Positions 10,801 through 18,366 of a DNA stretch of 64,000 nt are shown here, piece by piece; positions within the stretch are counted from its first letter, which is position 1; each line of letters opens with the position of its first letter. Both the position numbers and the translations under genes were made by a program. Source of the stretch: Marinobacter halotolerans (lineage in GTDB: Bacteria; Pseudomonadota; Gammaproteobacteria; Pseudomonadales; Oleiphilaceae). The stretch is taken from the NCBI RefSeq assembly GCF_008795985.1, contig NZ_VMHP01000001.1, forward strand, positions 1,364,001-1,428,000, read 5' to 3'. The notes under the pieces are model-generated. The model saw only the letters and a program-made list of their open reading frames with translations, had not been told where the DNA came from and did no database searches.

Positions 10801-12384
10801 GAGATGGACCGCTATTCCGCGATCCAGCAGCTATCCCGGGCGTTGACCGAGTCCTCATCCGACCTGGCCGACCTGCGGGAAACCCTGTCTGACCGGGTCA
10901 GGGATACGGAAACCCTGCTGGTACAGCAGTCGCGGATCAACACGGAACTCCAGGAAGGTCTGATGAAGACCCGGATGATTCCGTTCTCGTCCATGGTGCC
11001 GCGACTACGCCGTATCGTTCGCCAGATCAGCGGTGAACTGGCCAAGAAAGTCGAGTTCGATGTTCGCAACGCCGAAGGGGAAATGGACCGCAACATTCTG
11101 GAGCGCATGATCGCGCCGCTGGAGCACATGCTGCGCAACGCCCTGGACCACGGCATCGAGAAACCCGCCGATCGAAAGAAAGCGGGCAAACCGGAAACCG
11201 GTGAAGTCACCCTGTCGCTCACCCGTGAAGGCGGCGACGTGGTTCTGAGAATGATCGACGACGGAGCCGGCATCCCAGCCGACGTGATCCGCGAAAAGGC
11301 GATCCGTCAGGGCATGCTGGACAAGAACGAAGAGCTGAGCGAACGGGAAATCCTGCAGTTCATTCTGCAGCCTGGTTTCTCCACCGCCGCCCAGGTTACC
11401 CAGATCTCCGGGCGCGGCGTGGGCATGGACGTCGTGGCGAGCGAAATCAAACAGCTCGGCGGCAGTCTGGATATCGACTCCACCCTGGGCAAGGGTACGG
11501 TCTTTACCGTGCGGCTGCCGTTCACCGTCTCCGTTAACCGGGCACTGATGGTGTCCACGGGCGAGGATTTCTACGCCATCCCGCTGAACACCATCGAGGG
11601 TATTGTGCGGGTCAGCACCTACGAGCTGGAGGAATATTACAAGCCGGAGGCGCCGCTTTACGAGTACGCCGGCCAGGAATATCGACTGCAGTATCTGGGC
11701 AGCCTGCTGAACAGTGATCACCATCCGAAGCTTCAAGGCCAGGCCCTGCCACTGCCGGTTATCCTGGTGCGTGGCGCCGAACAGCCCATGGCGCTTCAGG
11801 TGGACAGCCTGATGGGTAGCCGCGAAATCGTGGTTAAATCCCTCGGTCCACAGTTCGGCACCGTCCGTGGCGTATCCGGCGCAACCATCCTGGGTGACGG
11901 CAACGTGGTGGTGATTCTCGACCTGCCGGCCATGATCCGCTCCGACATTCTGTCCGAGCGTCAGCGCCTGGCCAGTCTCGAAGACGCCAAAGAAGCAAGT
12001 CGCCGTGCCGAACAGGCCACTACGGTCATGGTGGTGGACGACTCGGTAACAGTGCGGAAAGTCACCTCGCGCCTGCTTGAGCGTAACGGTATGGAAGTCA
12101 TCACGGCCAAAGACGGTCTGGACGCGGTTGCCCAGCTTCAGGATCACCGGCCGGACATCATTCTGCTGGATATCGAAATGCCGCGGATGGACGGTTTCGA
12201 AGTGGCCAGTTTTGTCAGACACGATGACGCGCTGAAAGACACGCCCATCTGCATGATTACCTCCCGTACCGGGGAAAAACACCGCGAGCGGGCACTGGCG
12301 ATTGGCGTCAACGAGTATCTGGGCAAACCGTTCCAGGAAACCCAGCTGCTCGACACCATCAAGCGGCTGACCGGTAATCAGTGA
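4861..12384 (+). CDS. chpA: ChpA: giant hybrid histidine kinase with many Hpt domains
   Basis: A 2507-residue CheA-type hybrid kinase, the core of the Pil-Chp system. An N-terminal FimL/ChpA-type helical region contains an Hpt-like site (LHQVHGTL, His49) and a second weak one (LLHSIRGGL, His483). Seven clear HTLKG sites follow, at His649, 814, 979, 1295, 1470, 1633 and 1772. Between the third and fourth is a degenerate copy with Ser1120 in the His position (ELSRLTDG). The linkers are acidic. An Ala/Pro/Lys linker (about 1840-1900) precedes the dimerisation region, the ATPase domain (N box LRNALDHGIEKP near 2092, DDGAGIP near 2132), a CheW-like domain and a receiver with Asp2437. ATG 4861 is preferred over GTG 4855 because of the CGGAG ribosome site. 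Confidence 0.96.
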   Translation: MGNHHDSIALDWVRGEIQDTLTQSQQALEAYVDNRDDTARLRFCLNYLHQVHGTLQMVELYGAALLTEEMEKLTQAILNETVANTDDAVEVLMQAILQLPQYLEHLASSKDDFPLVLLPLLNDLRAARGEALLSDTSLFKPDLSRARKNAPANVSQRLQDPKVLGHIRKLRQMYQFALAGVIREADLDAHFEYMQKVIERLIKLCRNTPRGELWKAAGAFIETVQEHVNPVNAAVKSLLRELDAEIRRLTDEHVDILQQAAPEALLKHLLYYVARARDLDTSQVRELREGYQLDQALPSDDDVDAAKDRVSGPGRDAIHSVVSALNEELAKLKDQLDLFVRSDMRQNDELEELLPGLRQVANTLAVLGLGIPRKVVTEQIELVEKLSGQSDAVDDGTLMDIAGALLYVEASLAGLDSERKQDRAGHDEESGTVNLGSRELGEASSALLRESRNTLEQVKSAIVNFIASQWETGEIEHVPGLLHSIRGGLALIPLDRVADMLASAERYVTDVLLGGKQIPDWKQLDTLADAVTSIEYYLERLADGIGENENVLSLAESSFRELGFPVGEEPTWEHPSEIEDLPTISAEAPVESGSAPTKASDNELLDDEILGIFIEEAEEVLATINEFYPRLRQSADDREALTEVRRAFHTLKGSGRLVGASSIGELAWSVENLLNRVIDQTLRPTDEMFKLIDQVNARIPSLIQEFRDGESDGDVQALIEQAEALATTRKTDADGTPTPAAEKEASREAAEESSAEPVSDADADLGDDLIDDEILEIFIEEAGEVLDTIREYLPALLRHHEDRTALSEVRRAFHTLKGSGRMVGALVVGELAWSVENMLNRVIDGSIFMNDDIASLLEDVTATLPALVEDFENQRPPSENTAPLEARANALANGEIPDTSAMPDSEPAETHQTETGSQASEKEHEAQPASESDEPVDPVLLEIFESETETHLQTLRDYLDAAGDKSSVAYTDDLSRALHTLKGSAHTAGIAPIAAVITPLERFIKEARAQNKRADRDVIELIDEVCSFLAQGLKQIENNPQAELPGTDAFLEKLDKVANATLRSGAPETHETEPRTNPQLVELFLNEGLDILLDADRILDEWAANPEQTKPRDILRDELSRLTDGANEAQLTDVAELSEAIRQAYERTAATAYRPDEDYFFIVRAAHEHLINMMDQVAAGLATEASEPLIADLDSLATAEPEPAAPSAFDEEFTDDLEEIDRSLDDEVEEADSNADTENELPPLAETDEEMDDELAAIFLEEARDLIDSTADSLQSWSENTGNTELLRLLQRDLHTLKGGARLADIASVGDLSHELENLFEGLTENRLAVTDSLSELLFRCHDRLAGMVDALEQQETPRPAPDLISEIHAYMDSATGHRPVTDVSDQPDDSADEVEEDLPRSTPEPEESTADSDDEELAPTDLSHLDPELLGIFLEEAYDLINSTGSALHTWTEDPSDRSVAAELQRDVHTLKGGARMAGVDPIGDLTHVLEDLFEKVAEGQLDASDEMIELLFACHDRLAQMVEEVATEKPCPPANELVRKVKAILAGEPLDSKPQDSTPEAEEPEATVSDEQEAPEPSLADALPEASEDDLVGIFLDEGLEIHEAVGECLAQWRDEPDELHGVTQLQQELHTLKGGARLSDVDPIAELAEAWSDALDPIIAGASNQADLLELSERGQTALRAMLTSLEEGNKPQGDGELINAFKQAHESIESGATAEAAVTETEEVDAEVLEIFLEEASEILDQLEQLLSDWHKEPGNHHFNQEAQRALHTLKGGARLSQLSSLGDKAHEMETRLIDLGGNKPDEADWKAITDDHDGIIALVNDIRQRFENTGTVAPPPEEKAAPKAPTPEPEKPARKAESAKADKAEPPAPKPAPKKKAPAKESANQAAAQRAPQETIRVSAPLLDELVNLAGETSITRGRLEQQTSDFSHNLDEMAATIERLREQLRRMEIETETQILFRAEKEHGPDYGDDFDPLEMDRYSAIQQLSRALTESSSDLADLRETLSDRVRDTETLLVQQSRINTELQEGLMKTRMIPFSSMVPRLRRIVRQISGELAKKVEFDVRNAEGEMDRNILERMIAPLEHMLRNALDHGIEKPADRKKAGKPETGEVTLSLTREGGDVVLRMIDDGAGIPADVIREKAIRQGMLDKNEELSEREILQFILQPGFSTAAQVTQISGRGVGMDVVASEIKQLGGSLDIDSTLGKGTVFTVRLPFTVSVNRALMVSTGEDFYAIPLNTIEGIVRVSTYELEEYYKPEAPLYEYAGQEYRLQYLGSLLNSDHHPKLQGQALPLPVILVRGAEQPMALQVDSLMGSREIVVKSLGPQFGTVRGVSGATILGDGNVVVILDLPAMIRSDILSERQRLASLEDAKEASRRAEQATTVMVVDDSVTVRKVTSRLLERNGMEVITAKDGLDAVAQLQDHRPDIILLDIEMPRMDGFEVASFVRHDDALKDTPICMITSRTGEKHRERALAIGVNEYLGKPFQETQLLDTIKRLTGNQ

Positions 12385-13436
12385 TGGCCACCGTGTCAGA
12401 ACGTCCGCGAGTCGGAATTGTTTCTGACATTGTCCTGCAACGTCATCGATTGCAGGAAACAGCGTCCAGGTTCGGCCTGGACGTTTGCTTTTCCGGCGAT
12501 CCGGACAGGCTTCTGGGCTATCCCTCGTTTCCGGAAGCCAGCCTCTGGCTGGTCACCCTGGAAGATGAAGCCGACCACCCGGCATTGTTTGACCATCTGC
12601 TGGAGAACACCGACGCACCGGTCCTGTTCGGTCTTGATCCGGCCCCCAAACCCGGCTTTACCGACTATTTCCGGTGGGAAAGGCGCCTGCTGGACAAGCT
12701 CGAGCAATCGTTGGGACACCTGGAGAAGCTGGACTCGGCTGACTCCATCGAGGAGCTGGCCCAGGAACCACAAAGGACCACTGGCGCTCCGACACTGCCC
12801 CACTGGATACCGGCGGCAGCACCGGGGTCGGTTGCCGAGAATGTCTGGATTCTCGGCGCTTCACTGGGCGGGCCAGCGGCGGTCAAGAGCTTTCTTGATA
12901 ACCTGCCAGCAGGGCTTCCAGTGGGCTTTGTTTATGCCCAGCACATCGATAACAATTTCACCGAAGTACTGACCCGTGTACTCGGACGCCACGCCCACTA
13001 TAAGCTTAAAAAGGCTGAGCCCGGTTACCGCATCTGTAACGGCGACGTGGTGCTGATGCCGGTGGAGCACGAGTGGACACTGGACGGGGAAGGCGCCCTG
13101 GAAGAGCGCAACTCTCCCTGGCCAGGGCCCTACGGACCCTCTATTGATCAGGTGCTGCTGAACGTCGGGGATTATTATGGCGGCCGCTGCAACGCCATTT
13201 TCTTCTCTGGCATGGGCAACGACGGCGCCATCGCTGCGCCTTTGCTGAAAGCCTATGGCAGCCGGGTCTGGGTCCAGGAAAGCACCAGTTGCGGCAACAG
13301 TTCCATGCCGGATTCCGTGGCCGCTACCGGCTGCGCCGGATTCTGCGGCACACCGGAGCAACTGGCCGTGGAACTGGTCAAAACGATTGAAGAATCCTGC
13401 CTGCTCAAGGGCCGGCAGAAACGGGATTCCGCCTGA
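12384..13436 (+). CDS. chpB: CheB-type methylesterase ChpB
   Basis: A 350-residue protein whose ATG overlaps the chpA stop (ATGA). The C-terminal half is a CheB methylesterase domain. Its probable triad is Ser160 (GASLGGP), His187 (YAQHID) and Asp280 (SGMGNDGA). It removes methyl groups from PilJ. The N-terminal 120 residues resemble a receiver in length and beta-alpha pattern but lack the acidic pocket and a clear phosphoacceptor Asp (LWLVTLEDE where the Asp strand should be). It therefore looks like a pseudo-receiver that cannot be switched by phosphorylation. Confidence 0.9.
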   Translation: MATVSERPRVGIVSDIVLQRHRLQETASRFGLDVCFSGDPDRLLGYPSFPEASLWLVTLEDEADHPALFDHLLENTDAPVLFGLDPAPKPGFTDYFRWERRLLDKLEQSLGHLEKLDSADSIEELAQEPQRTTGAPTLPHWIPAAAPGSVAENVWILGASLGGPAAVKSFLDNLPAGLPVGFVYAQHIDNNFTEVLTRVLGRHAHYKLKKAEPGYRICNGDVVLMPVEHEWTLDGEGALEERNSPWPGPYGPSIDQVLLNVGDYYGGRCNAIFFSGMGNDGAIAAPLLKAYGSRVWVQESTSCGNSSMPDSVAATGCAGFCGTPEQLAVELVKTIEESCLLKGRQKRDSA

Positions 13437-13447
13437 GGAACAGAGCA

Positions 13448-13912
13448 ATGAAAGACACAACCGATACCCTCTCCTGCGTCATGATTCCTATGAACGGACG
13501 ACAGTTGCTGCTACCCAACGTTTCCATCGCCGAGGTGGTGGATTTCGTCAGCACCGAGGCACCGGCCGGCGCACCGGAATGGATGGCGGGCATGCTGGAA
13601 TGGCGGGGGCTCAGCCTGCCGGTGATTTCCTACGATGCGGCCAATGGCGGCCATGCCACTGCTCCCGGCGGTAATCGTGGGCGGATTGTGGTTCTCAACA
13701 CCATTGGCGACCATCACAATTCCGTGCCCTTTATGGCATTGGTCACCCAGGGTATTCCCAGCCAGACACGTCTGACCGAAGATCAGGTCAAAAGAATCGA
13801 CGGAGACACCGGTTCCGCTGACCTGATGCAGGTAGAAGTGGAAGGTGAAACCGCCTATATCCCGGACCTGGGCTTCCTCGAATCATTGGCGGTGGAAGCC
13901 TCCAAAGGCTGA
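13448..13912 (+). CDS. chpC: CheW-like protein ChpC
   Basis: A 154-residue CheW-domain protein (LLLPNVSIAEVVDF, then WRGLSLPVISYD), the last gene of the pil-chp operon, 11 bp after chpB with a GAGGAAC ribosome site. In Pseudomonas ChpC is a second adaptor thought to link additional chemoreceptors to ChpA. The chpD and chpE genes that follow in P. aeruginosa are absent here; the zinc operon comes next. Confidence 0.9.
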   Translation: MKDTTDTLSCVMIPMNGRQLLLPNVSIAEVVDFVSTEAPAGAPEWMAGMLEWRGLSLPVISYDAANGGHATAPGGNRGRIVVLNTIGDHHNSVPFMALVTQGIPSQTRLTEDQVKRIDGDTGSADLMQVEVEGETAYIPDLGFLESLAVEASKG

Positions 13913-13973
13913 TCCGCTTCCCCCGGAGACGGGCAGGCCAAGCTCCCGGGCACTGGATAGGCACTGGCGAACG

Positions 13974-13996
13974 CGAATGTTATAATGTTTCAAATT
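13974..13996 (+). promoter_or_regulatory. predicted Zur box
   Basis: The stretch AATGTTATAAT within 13974-13996 matches the left half and centre of the Zur operator (AAATGTTATAnTATAACATTT), while the right half is degenerate. It sits inside a perfect outer GCGAAT/ATTCGC inverted repeat (13973-13978 and 13994-13999), 17-40 bp before the zur ATG. Autoregulation by Zur in zinc-replete cells is the expected outcome. Confidence 0.7.
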
Positions 13997-14012
13997 CGCC
14001 AGGACTGCTTCC

Positions 14013-14519
14013 ATGTCAGCCAAAGCATTACCCTATCGTCACCACAACCACGATGCCTGCATCGCCGACGCGCTGGCTGACGCGAAGACCATCTGCCAGC
14101 GGCAGAATGCCCGGTTGACCGCCACCCGCGAGCGGGTTCTGGAACTGATCTGGCAATCCCATCGACCGCTCGGAGCCTATGATGTGCTGGCCATGCTAAC
14201 CCAGGATGGCCACAATGCAGCGCCGCCCACGGTTTACCGGGCGCTGGACTTTCTCCAGCAGCAGGGACTGGTGCACCGGATTGCGTCACTGAATGCCTTT
14301 ATCGGCTGCGCCCACGCGGGCACACGGCATCAGGGCATGTTCCTGATCTGTCAGCGCTGCAATAATGTCCTGGAACTCTCCGCTCCGGACGTATCCGACG
14401 CCATTGCCAACGCGGCGTCTGAGGTCCGGTTCCGGCCCGATAACGTCATGGTCGAGGTATCCGGCGTATGCCCGGCCTGTGCGGGGCAGGCAGACGGTGC
14501 GGGAAAAACCGATGAGTAA
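14013..14519 (+). CDS. zur: zinc uptake regulator Zur (Fur family)
   Basis: A 168-residue Fur-family repressor. It has a winged helix (TATRERVLELIWQ...PPTVYRALDFLQQQGLVHRI), the regulatory-site Cys/His region (FIGCAHAGTRHQG) and two CxxC pairs for structural zinc (ICQRC and VCPAC). The His-rich N-terminus (YRHHNHDAC) is typical of Zur rather than Fur. With zinc bound it represses zinc uptake genes. It shares eight bases with znuC and sits behind a predicted Zur box, so it is probably autoregulated. Confidence 0.94.
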   Translation: MSAKALPYRHHNHDACIADALADAKTICQRQNARLTATRERVLELIWQSHRPLGAYDVLAMLTQDGHNAAPPTVYRALDFLQQQGLVHRIASLNAFIGCAHAGTRHQGMFLICQRCNNVLELSAPDVSDAIANAASEVRFRPDNVMVEVSGVCPACAGQADGAGKTDE

Positions 14520-15294
14520 TGCCCTGGCCACCCTGCATCAGCTGACTATCGCATTCGACGATCGGGTGATTGTTGACCGCGTCGACCTGACCATTCATCG
14601 GGGCGACATCATCACGGTAATCGGTCCTAACGGCGCAGGCAAAACCACCCTGATCAAGGCTATTCTCGGCATACAGAAGGCCAGCCAGGGCCGTATCAAC
14701 CTGCAACCGGGGTTGACCGTCGGCTACGTACCCCAGCATCTGACCCTGGAACCCACACTGCCGCTAAGCGTCCGGCGCTTCATGCTGCTGAGCGGTCAAC
14801 CCCTGGACGCGTGCCGGGACGCGCTTCGCCGCACCGGCGTCGATCATCTGACGGATGCTTCGGTACATCATCTTTCCGGCGGCGAGAAACAGAGACTGCT
14901 GCTGGCCCGGGCCCTGGCCCGCAAGCCCGACCTTCTGGTGCTGGATGAGCCCGCCCAGGGGGTGGATATAAACGGCCAGGCCGCCCTGTACGACCTGATC
15001 CGCAAACTGCGGGACGAACTGAACTGCGGGGTTCTGATGGTATCCCACGATCTGCATCTGGTGATGGCCGCCACCGACCAGGTAATCTGTCTGAACCAGC
15101 ATATCTGCTGCAGCGGCTATCCCGCGGACATCTCCCACGACCCGGCCTTTATCGAAACCTTCGGCCGACCCGTGGCTGAAAGCCTGGCGGTCTATCACCA
15201 TCATCATAATCACAGCCACGATCTGCACGGCGATGTGGTGGACGGGGCTCACGATCACTCCGCCCATGAAGGCTGCGACCATGCCCATCATTGA
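14512..15294 (+). CDS. znuC: zinc ABC transporter ATPase ZnuC
   Basis: A 260-residue ABC ATPase that powers high-affinity zinc import. Walker A GPNGAGKTT, signature LSGGEKQRLLLARAL and Walker B LLVLDEP are intact. The start (ATG 14512) overlaps the 3' end of zur and begins MSNALATLHQL. The last 35 residues are very rich in His with Asp (HHHHNHSH, HDHSAHEGCDHAHH), which suggests metal buffering or sensing at the cytoplasmic face. It overlaps znuB by 14 bases, so translation is probably coupled. Confidence 0.94.
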   Translation: MSNALATLHQLTIAFDDRVIVDRVDLTIHRGDIITVIGPNGAGKTTLIKAILGIQKASQGRINLQPGLTVGYVPQHLTLEPTLPLSVRRFMLLSGQPLDACRDALRRTGVDHLTDASVHHLSGGEKQRLLLARALARKPDLLVLDEPAQGVDINGQAALYDLIRKLRDELNCGVLMVSHDLHLVMAATDQVICLNQHICCSGYPADISHDPAFIETFGRPVAESLAVYHHHHNHSHDLHGDVVDGAHDHSAHEGCDHAHH

Positions 15295-16093
15295 CACCAT
15301 CCTGGACGACTTTTTCTGGCGGGCACTGATTGGTGGTCTCGGCGTTGCCCTGGTGGCAGGGCCTCTGGGCTGCTTTGTGGTCTGGCGACGCATGGCCTAT
15401 TTCGGCGACACCCTGGCCCACTCTGCCCTACTGGGCATAGCCCTGAGCTTCCTGATCAGCGTACCGCTTAACCTGGGCGTGATTGTCACCTGCGTTGTGC
15501 TGTCTGTTGTGCTGGTGCTTTTCCAGCGGAGCCGGGCGCTGGCAACCGATACCCTGCTGGGCATCCTGGCTCACAGCGCACTGGCCATTGGCCTGGTGAC
15601 CCTGAGTTTCATGCCGGACATCCGCTTTGACCTCACCGGCCTGCTGTTCGGCGATTTGCTGGCCATGAGCCGCACCGACCTGCTTTGGATCTATGGCGGA
15701 GCACTGGTTATTCTCACGCTGCTCGCCCTGTTCTGGCGGGGTCTGTTGATGACTACCATCCATGAAGAACTGGCAAAGGTGGAGGGTCTGCCGGTGGAAC
15801 GCCTGCGGCTGGCATTGATGCTGATGTTTTCTATCGTGATCGCCGTGGCCATGAAAATTGTCGGTGTATTGCTGATTACCGCACTGCTGATCATCCCCGC
15901 CGCCACCGCCCGTCGGCTGGCAGGCAATCCCGAACATATGGTGGCGCTGGCGATCGGCTTCGGGTGTCTGGCCGTCAGCGGTGGGCTATCCATGTCCTGG
16001 TTTATGGACACCCCTGCCGGGCCTTCGGTGGTGGTGACTGCCTTTTGCGTATTTGTTCTGGTCTACGGCACGGCAAGACGCGCACCGGCGTGA
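15281..16093 (+). CDS. znuB: zinc ABC transporter permease ZnuB
   Basis: A 270-residue inner-membrane permease of the metal ABC-3 family with about eight hydrophobic helices; the family motif (WRRMAYFGDTLAHSALLG) is near residue 40. The start MPIIDTILDD at ATG 15281 is chosen because a GAAGG ribosome site precedes it and upstream codons overlap the znuC His tail. The periplasmic binding protein gene znuA is not here and must be elsewhere in the genome. It converges on the patatin gene with an 11-bp gap. Confidence 0.94.
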   Translation: MPIIDTILDDFFWRALIGGLGVALVAGPLGCFVVWRRMAYFGDTLAHSALLGIALSFLISVPLNLGVIVTCVVLSVVLVLFQRSRALATDTLLGILAHSALAIGLVTLSFMPDIRFDLTGLLFGDLLAMSRTDLLWIYGGALVILTLLALFWRGLLMTTIHEELAKVEGLPVERLRLALMLMFSIVIAVAMKIVGVLLITALLIIPAATARRLAGNPEHMVALAIGFGCLAVSGGLSMSWFMDTPAGPSVVVTAFCVFVLVYGTARRAPA

Positions 16094-16104
16094 TATTGCG
16101 ACCT

Positions 16105-17187
16105 TCAGAGCGGTAACAGCACGTCCTTCAGGCGCCCGGAATCCACCAGTTCCATGAATTCGTCACCCAACTGATCGCTGGCCGCAATGGCCTTGCGCCA
16201 GGCTCGCTCCCGGCCGGCATCGTTGCCAGCGTAGTGCTCGAAGTCTTTACGATCCGGCAGTTTACGGTCCGGCAGGGACGCCAGATAGTCGGCCGAGGGT
16301 GACACCAGCAGCACGTCCTGCAGTCGGGTTGCATCGCCCCGCCGCCAGGGCAGAGACTTATCAAACCAGCCTGGTACCACCCGGTCGGTAAAGTGCGGGT
16401 AGAGAATCACACCCGGCTGTTCGTAGGGCAGATCCAGGTGATAATCCAGCAGACCACCGTCACGATAGAGGCCATCGGGGGCCCCGGGTATGTTGCGAAC
16501 GCCGGCCATGACCATGGGGATGGATGCCGATGCCAACAGCGCCGGAATCAGGTTTTCCCGGCTTAGCGGCACCTCATGGCTGGGGAAATCCACCAGTTTG
16601 GACAGCGGCGCTCTGGCCCGCCGGTCATGGATGATGCCCCGCTCCATAAAACGGCCAAGGTGGCGGCGGCTGACCATGTTGGCGCTGATGGCGTTCATCA
16701 GCCCCAGGCTCAGGCGGCCCCGGGTATCGTGTTCCAGCATGCCACGGCTTCGTACCACAACGATACTGAGGCGATACCAGGGATGGTCCAGAATGTGGTC
16801 TTCGCAGCCGGCCAGCAGTTCTTCCAGAAAAAGCGTACTTTTCCGGCTGACTTCCGCCATGCTCACGCCCTTGGCGAAACGCTGGGCGGTGTAGAGTTCC
16901 GCCAGCCGAGAAAGCTGCGCCCTGGGATCGTCGCTGGACGCAATGGCGGCAAACCGCCAGCTGCCAATGGAAGAACCGATCAGTGACCGCTGTTGCGGTG
17001 CCCGGGGCAGAAAGTCGCCAAATATTGCTTTATCCAGCCCGGAAATGCCCAGTGCTTTCGGCCCCCCCGCCGCGCCGGGAATGACGTGGATATCGGACGG
17101 GGTCAGCGGACTGTGCCTCAGCCGCTCAAGTGCGCGGCGTCCGGCCCGGATCGTCAGGGCAGGGGCTCGGGTATGAACAGAGGTCAT
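16105..17187 (-). CDS. patatin-like phospholipase
   Basis: A 360-residue patatin-fold hydrolase. It has the nucleophile elbow GSSIGSW (GxSxG) and the catalytic dyad Asp in YRDGGLLDYH (DGG motif). The oxyanion-type segment VIPGAAGGPKALG lies near residue 36, in place of the usual GGGxRG. No signal peptide is visible, so it is probably cytoplasmic or membrane-associated. The substrate is likely a phospholipid or neutral lipid ester. It is transcribed alone, leftward. An imperfect dyad (AGTCTAGC at 17213, GCTAGACT at 17238) lies just upstream. Confidence 0.8.
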   Translation of the reverse strand: MTSVHTRAPALTIRAGRRALERLRHSPLTPSDIHVIPGAAGGPKALGISGLDKAIFGDFLPRAPQQRSLIGSSIGSWRFAAIASSDDPRAQLSRLAELYTAQRFAKGVSMAEVSRKSTLFLEELLAGCEDHILDHPWYRLSIVVVRSRGMLEHDTRGRLSLGLMNAISANMVSRRHLGRFMERGIIHDRRARAPLSKLVDFPSHEVPLSRENLIPALLASASIPMVMAGVRNIPGAPDGLYRDGGLLDYHLDLPYEQPGVILYPHFTDRVVPGWFDKSLPWRRGDATRLQDVLLVSPSADYLASLPDRKLPDRKDFEHYAGNDAGRERAWRKAIAASDQLGDEFMELVDSGRLKDVLLPL

Positions 17188-17301
17188 TGGGGCTCCTTTA
17201 TTGAACTCGCACAGTCTAGCGAACTGGCCTGAAGCCGGCTAGACTCGAATAAAGCCCGATCAGGGACGCGGGCCACTCTGAATGGTAAACAGGACTATGT
17301 T

Positions 17302-18366
17302 GTGAATCCTCTTGCGGTAGCAGACAAACTCGATACGAACCCGACACTCACAGTGCTCGGCTTCAAGCATCAGATTGTCTACCATCTCCATTTCTGGGCC
17401 TTTGTGGCCGTCGCCCCACTGGTGATGGTGCAGTGGCGTCAGGATCATCCGCTACTTGCTTTTCTGCTGATACTTTTCTGCCTCAATGCCGTGGCCGTGA
17501 TTGCCCTGCTGAAATTCCGTGCCCACTATTTTCTCAACGGACGGCTGTTCCCGATTCTGGCGGTGATCAGTGCGATCTATTCAACGGCGCTTAATGGCCA
17601 CGCGGGCCTCTACTGGGCTTACCCAGCGGCTGCCGCCCTGTTTTTCCTGCTGCCCCTGCGGGAAGCCACCATTTTCAATATCCTTTTCCTGATTGGCATG
17701 TCCGTGGTGTCGTTTATCAAGTTCCCGGAGGCCGATTTCTGGCGGATCACCTTCTCGCTGGGCCTGACCTGCGTGTTTGTCATGATCTTCGCCTGGCTGG
17801 TGGGGCGCCTGCAGGAGGAGCTGACACGGCTGGCAACCACTGACCCGCTGACCGGCTGCCTCAACCGGTCCCAACTGGCGGATGTGCTGAACGTCCAGAT
17901 CCAGATGCGGGAACGCTATGAAAGGGTTTGCAGCATCATTCTGATGGATCTTGATTACTTCAAGCTGATCAATGACCGCTGGGGCCACCTGGCCGGTGAC
18001 CGGGTGCTCCAGGAATTGCCCAGGCGCATCCTGCGCCGGCTTCGTGAAAGCGACCAGCTGTTTCGTATTGGCGGTGAGGAATTCATGCTGGTCCTGCCCG
18101 AAACCCGGCAGAAGGACGCGGACCAGCTTGCCCGGGAACTGTTGACCAGCATCAGCGCGGCCCCGTTTGGCGAGGCCATTAAAGTAACTGCCAGTGCCAG
18201 TGTGGCCGAGGTCAACAAGGGCGAAACCTGGTCAGTCTGGCTGAATCGCGCGGATCAGGCGCTCTATCAGGCCAAGGCACGGGGCCGTAACCAGGTGGTC
18301 AATGCCAGGCCGACTGACGAGCCGCCGGCCGATGCCATGACGGACACCTCGCTTCAGCCTCAGTGA
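17302..18366 (+). CDS. membrane diguanylate cyclase (GGDEF)
   Basis: A 354-residue protein. The N-terminal 165 residues form about six hydrophobic helices of no sensor family I can name. A GGDEF domain follows (TDPLTGCLNRSQ; FRIGGEEF active site) and makes cyclic di-GMP from GTP. The inhibitory I-site RESD lies exactly five residues before GGEEF, so product inhibition is expected. A GTG start at 17302 with an upstream AGGA is the best choice. Its 3' end overlaps the convergent hydrolase gene by seven bases. Confidence 0.85.
   Translation: MNPLAVADKLDTNPTLTVLGFKHQIVYHLHFWAFVAVAPLVMVQWRQDHPLLAFLLILFCLNAVAVIALLKFRAHYFLNGRLFPILAVISAIYSTALNGHAGLYWAYPAAAALFFLLPLREATIFNILFLIGMSVVSFIKFPEADFWRITFSLGLTCVFVMIFAWLVGRLQEELTRLATTDPLTGCLNRSQLADVLNVQIQMRERYERVCSIILMDLDYFKLINDRWGHLAGDRVLQELPRRILRRLRESDQLFRIGGEEFMLVLPETRQKDADQLARELLTSISAAPFGEAIKVTASASVAEVNKGETWSVWLNRADQALYQAKARGRNQVVNARPTDEPPADAMTDTSLQPQ

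Noticed and set aside
11005..12282. 425-codon open frame antisense to chpA
   Set aside because: Shadow of high-GC codon use in chpA; no ribosome site or recognisable domain. The same applies to long antisense frames in copA (24594-26342), fadE (47152-48546) and the fadB-like gene (61560-63131).
13575..13592. Third copy of the repeat core (ATGGATGGCGG inside chpC)
   Set aside because: Only a short match, in frame within a conserved CheW-like coding segment, with no arms or second hairpin.
13913..13960. Terminator after chpC (CCCGGAG with CTCCCGGG)
   Set aside because: The stem is imperfect and no T-run follows, so I do not call it.
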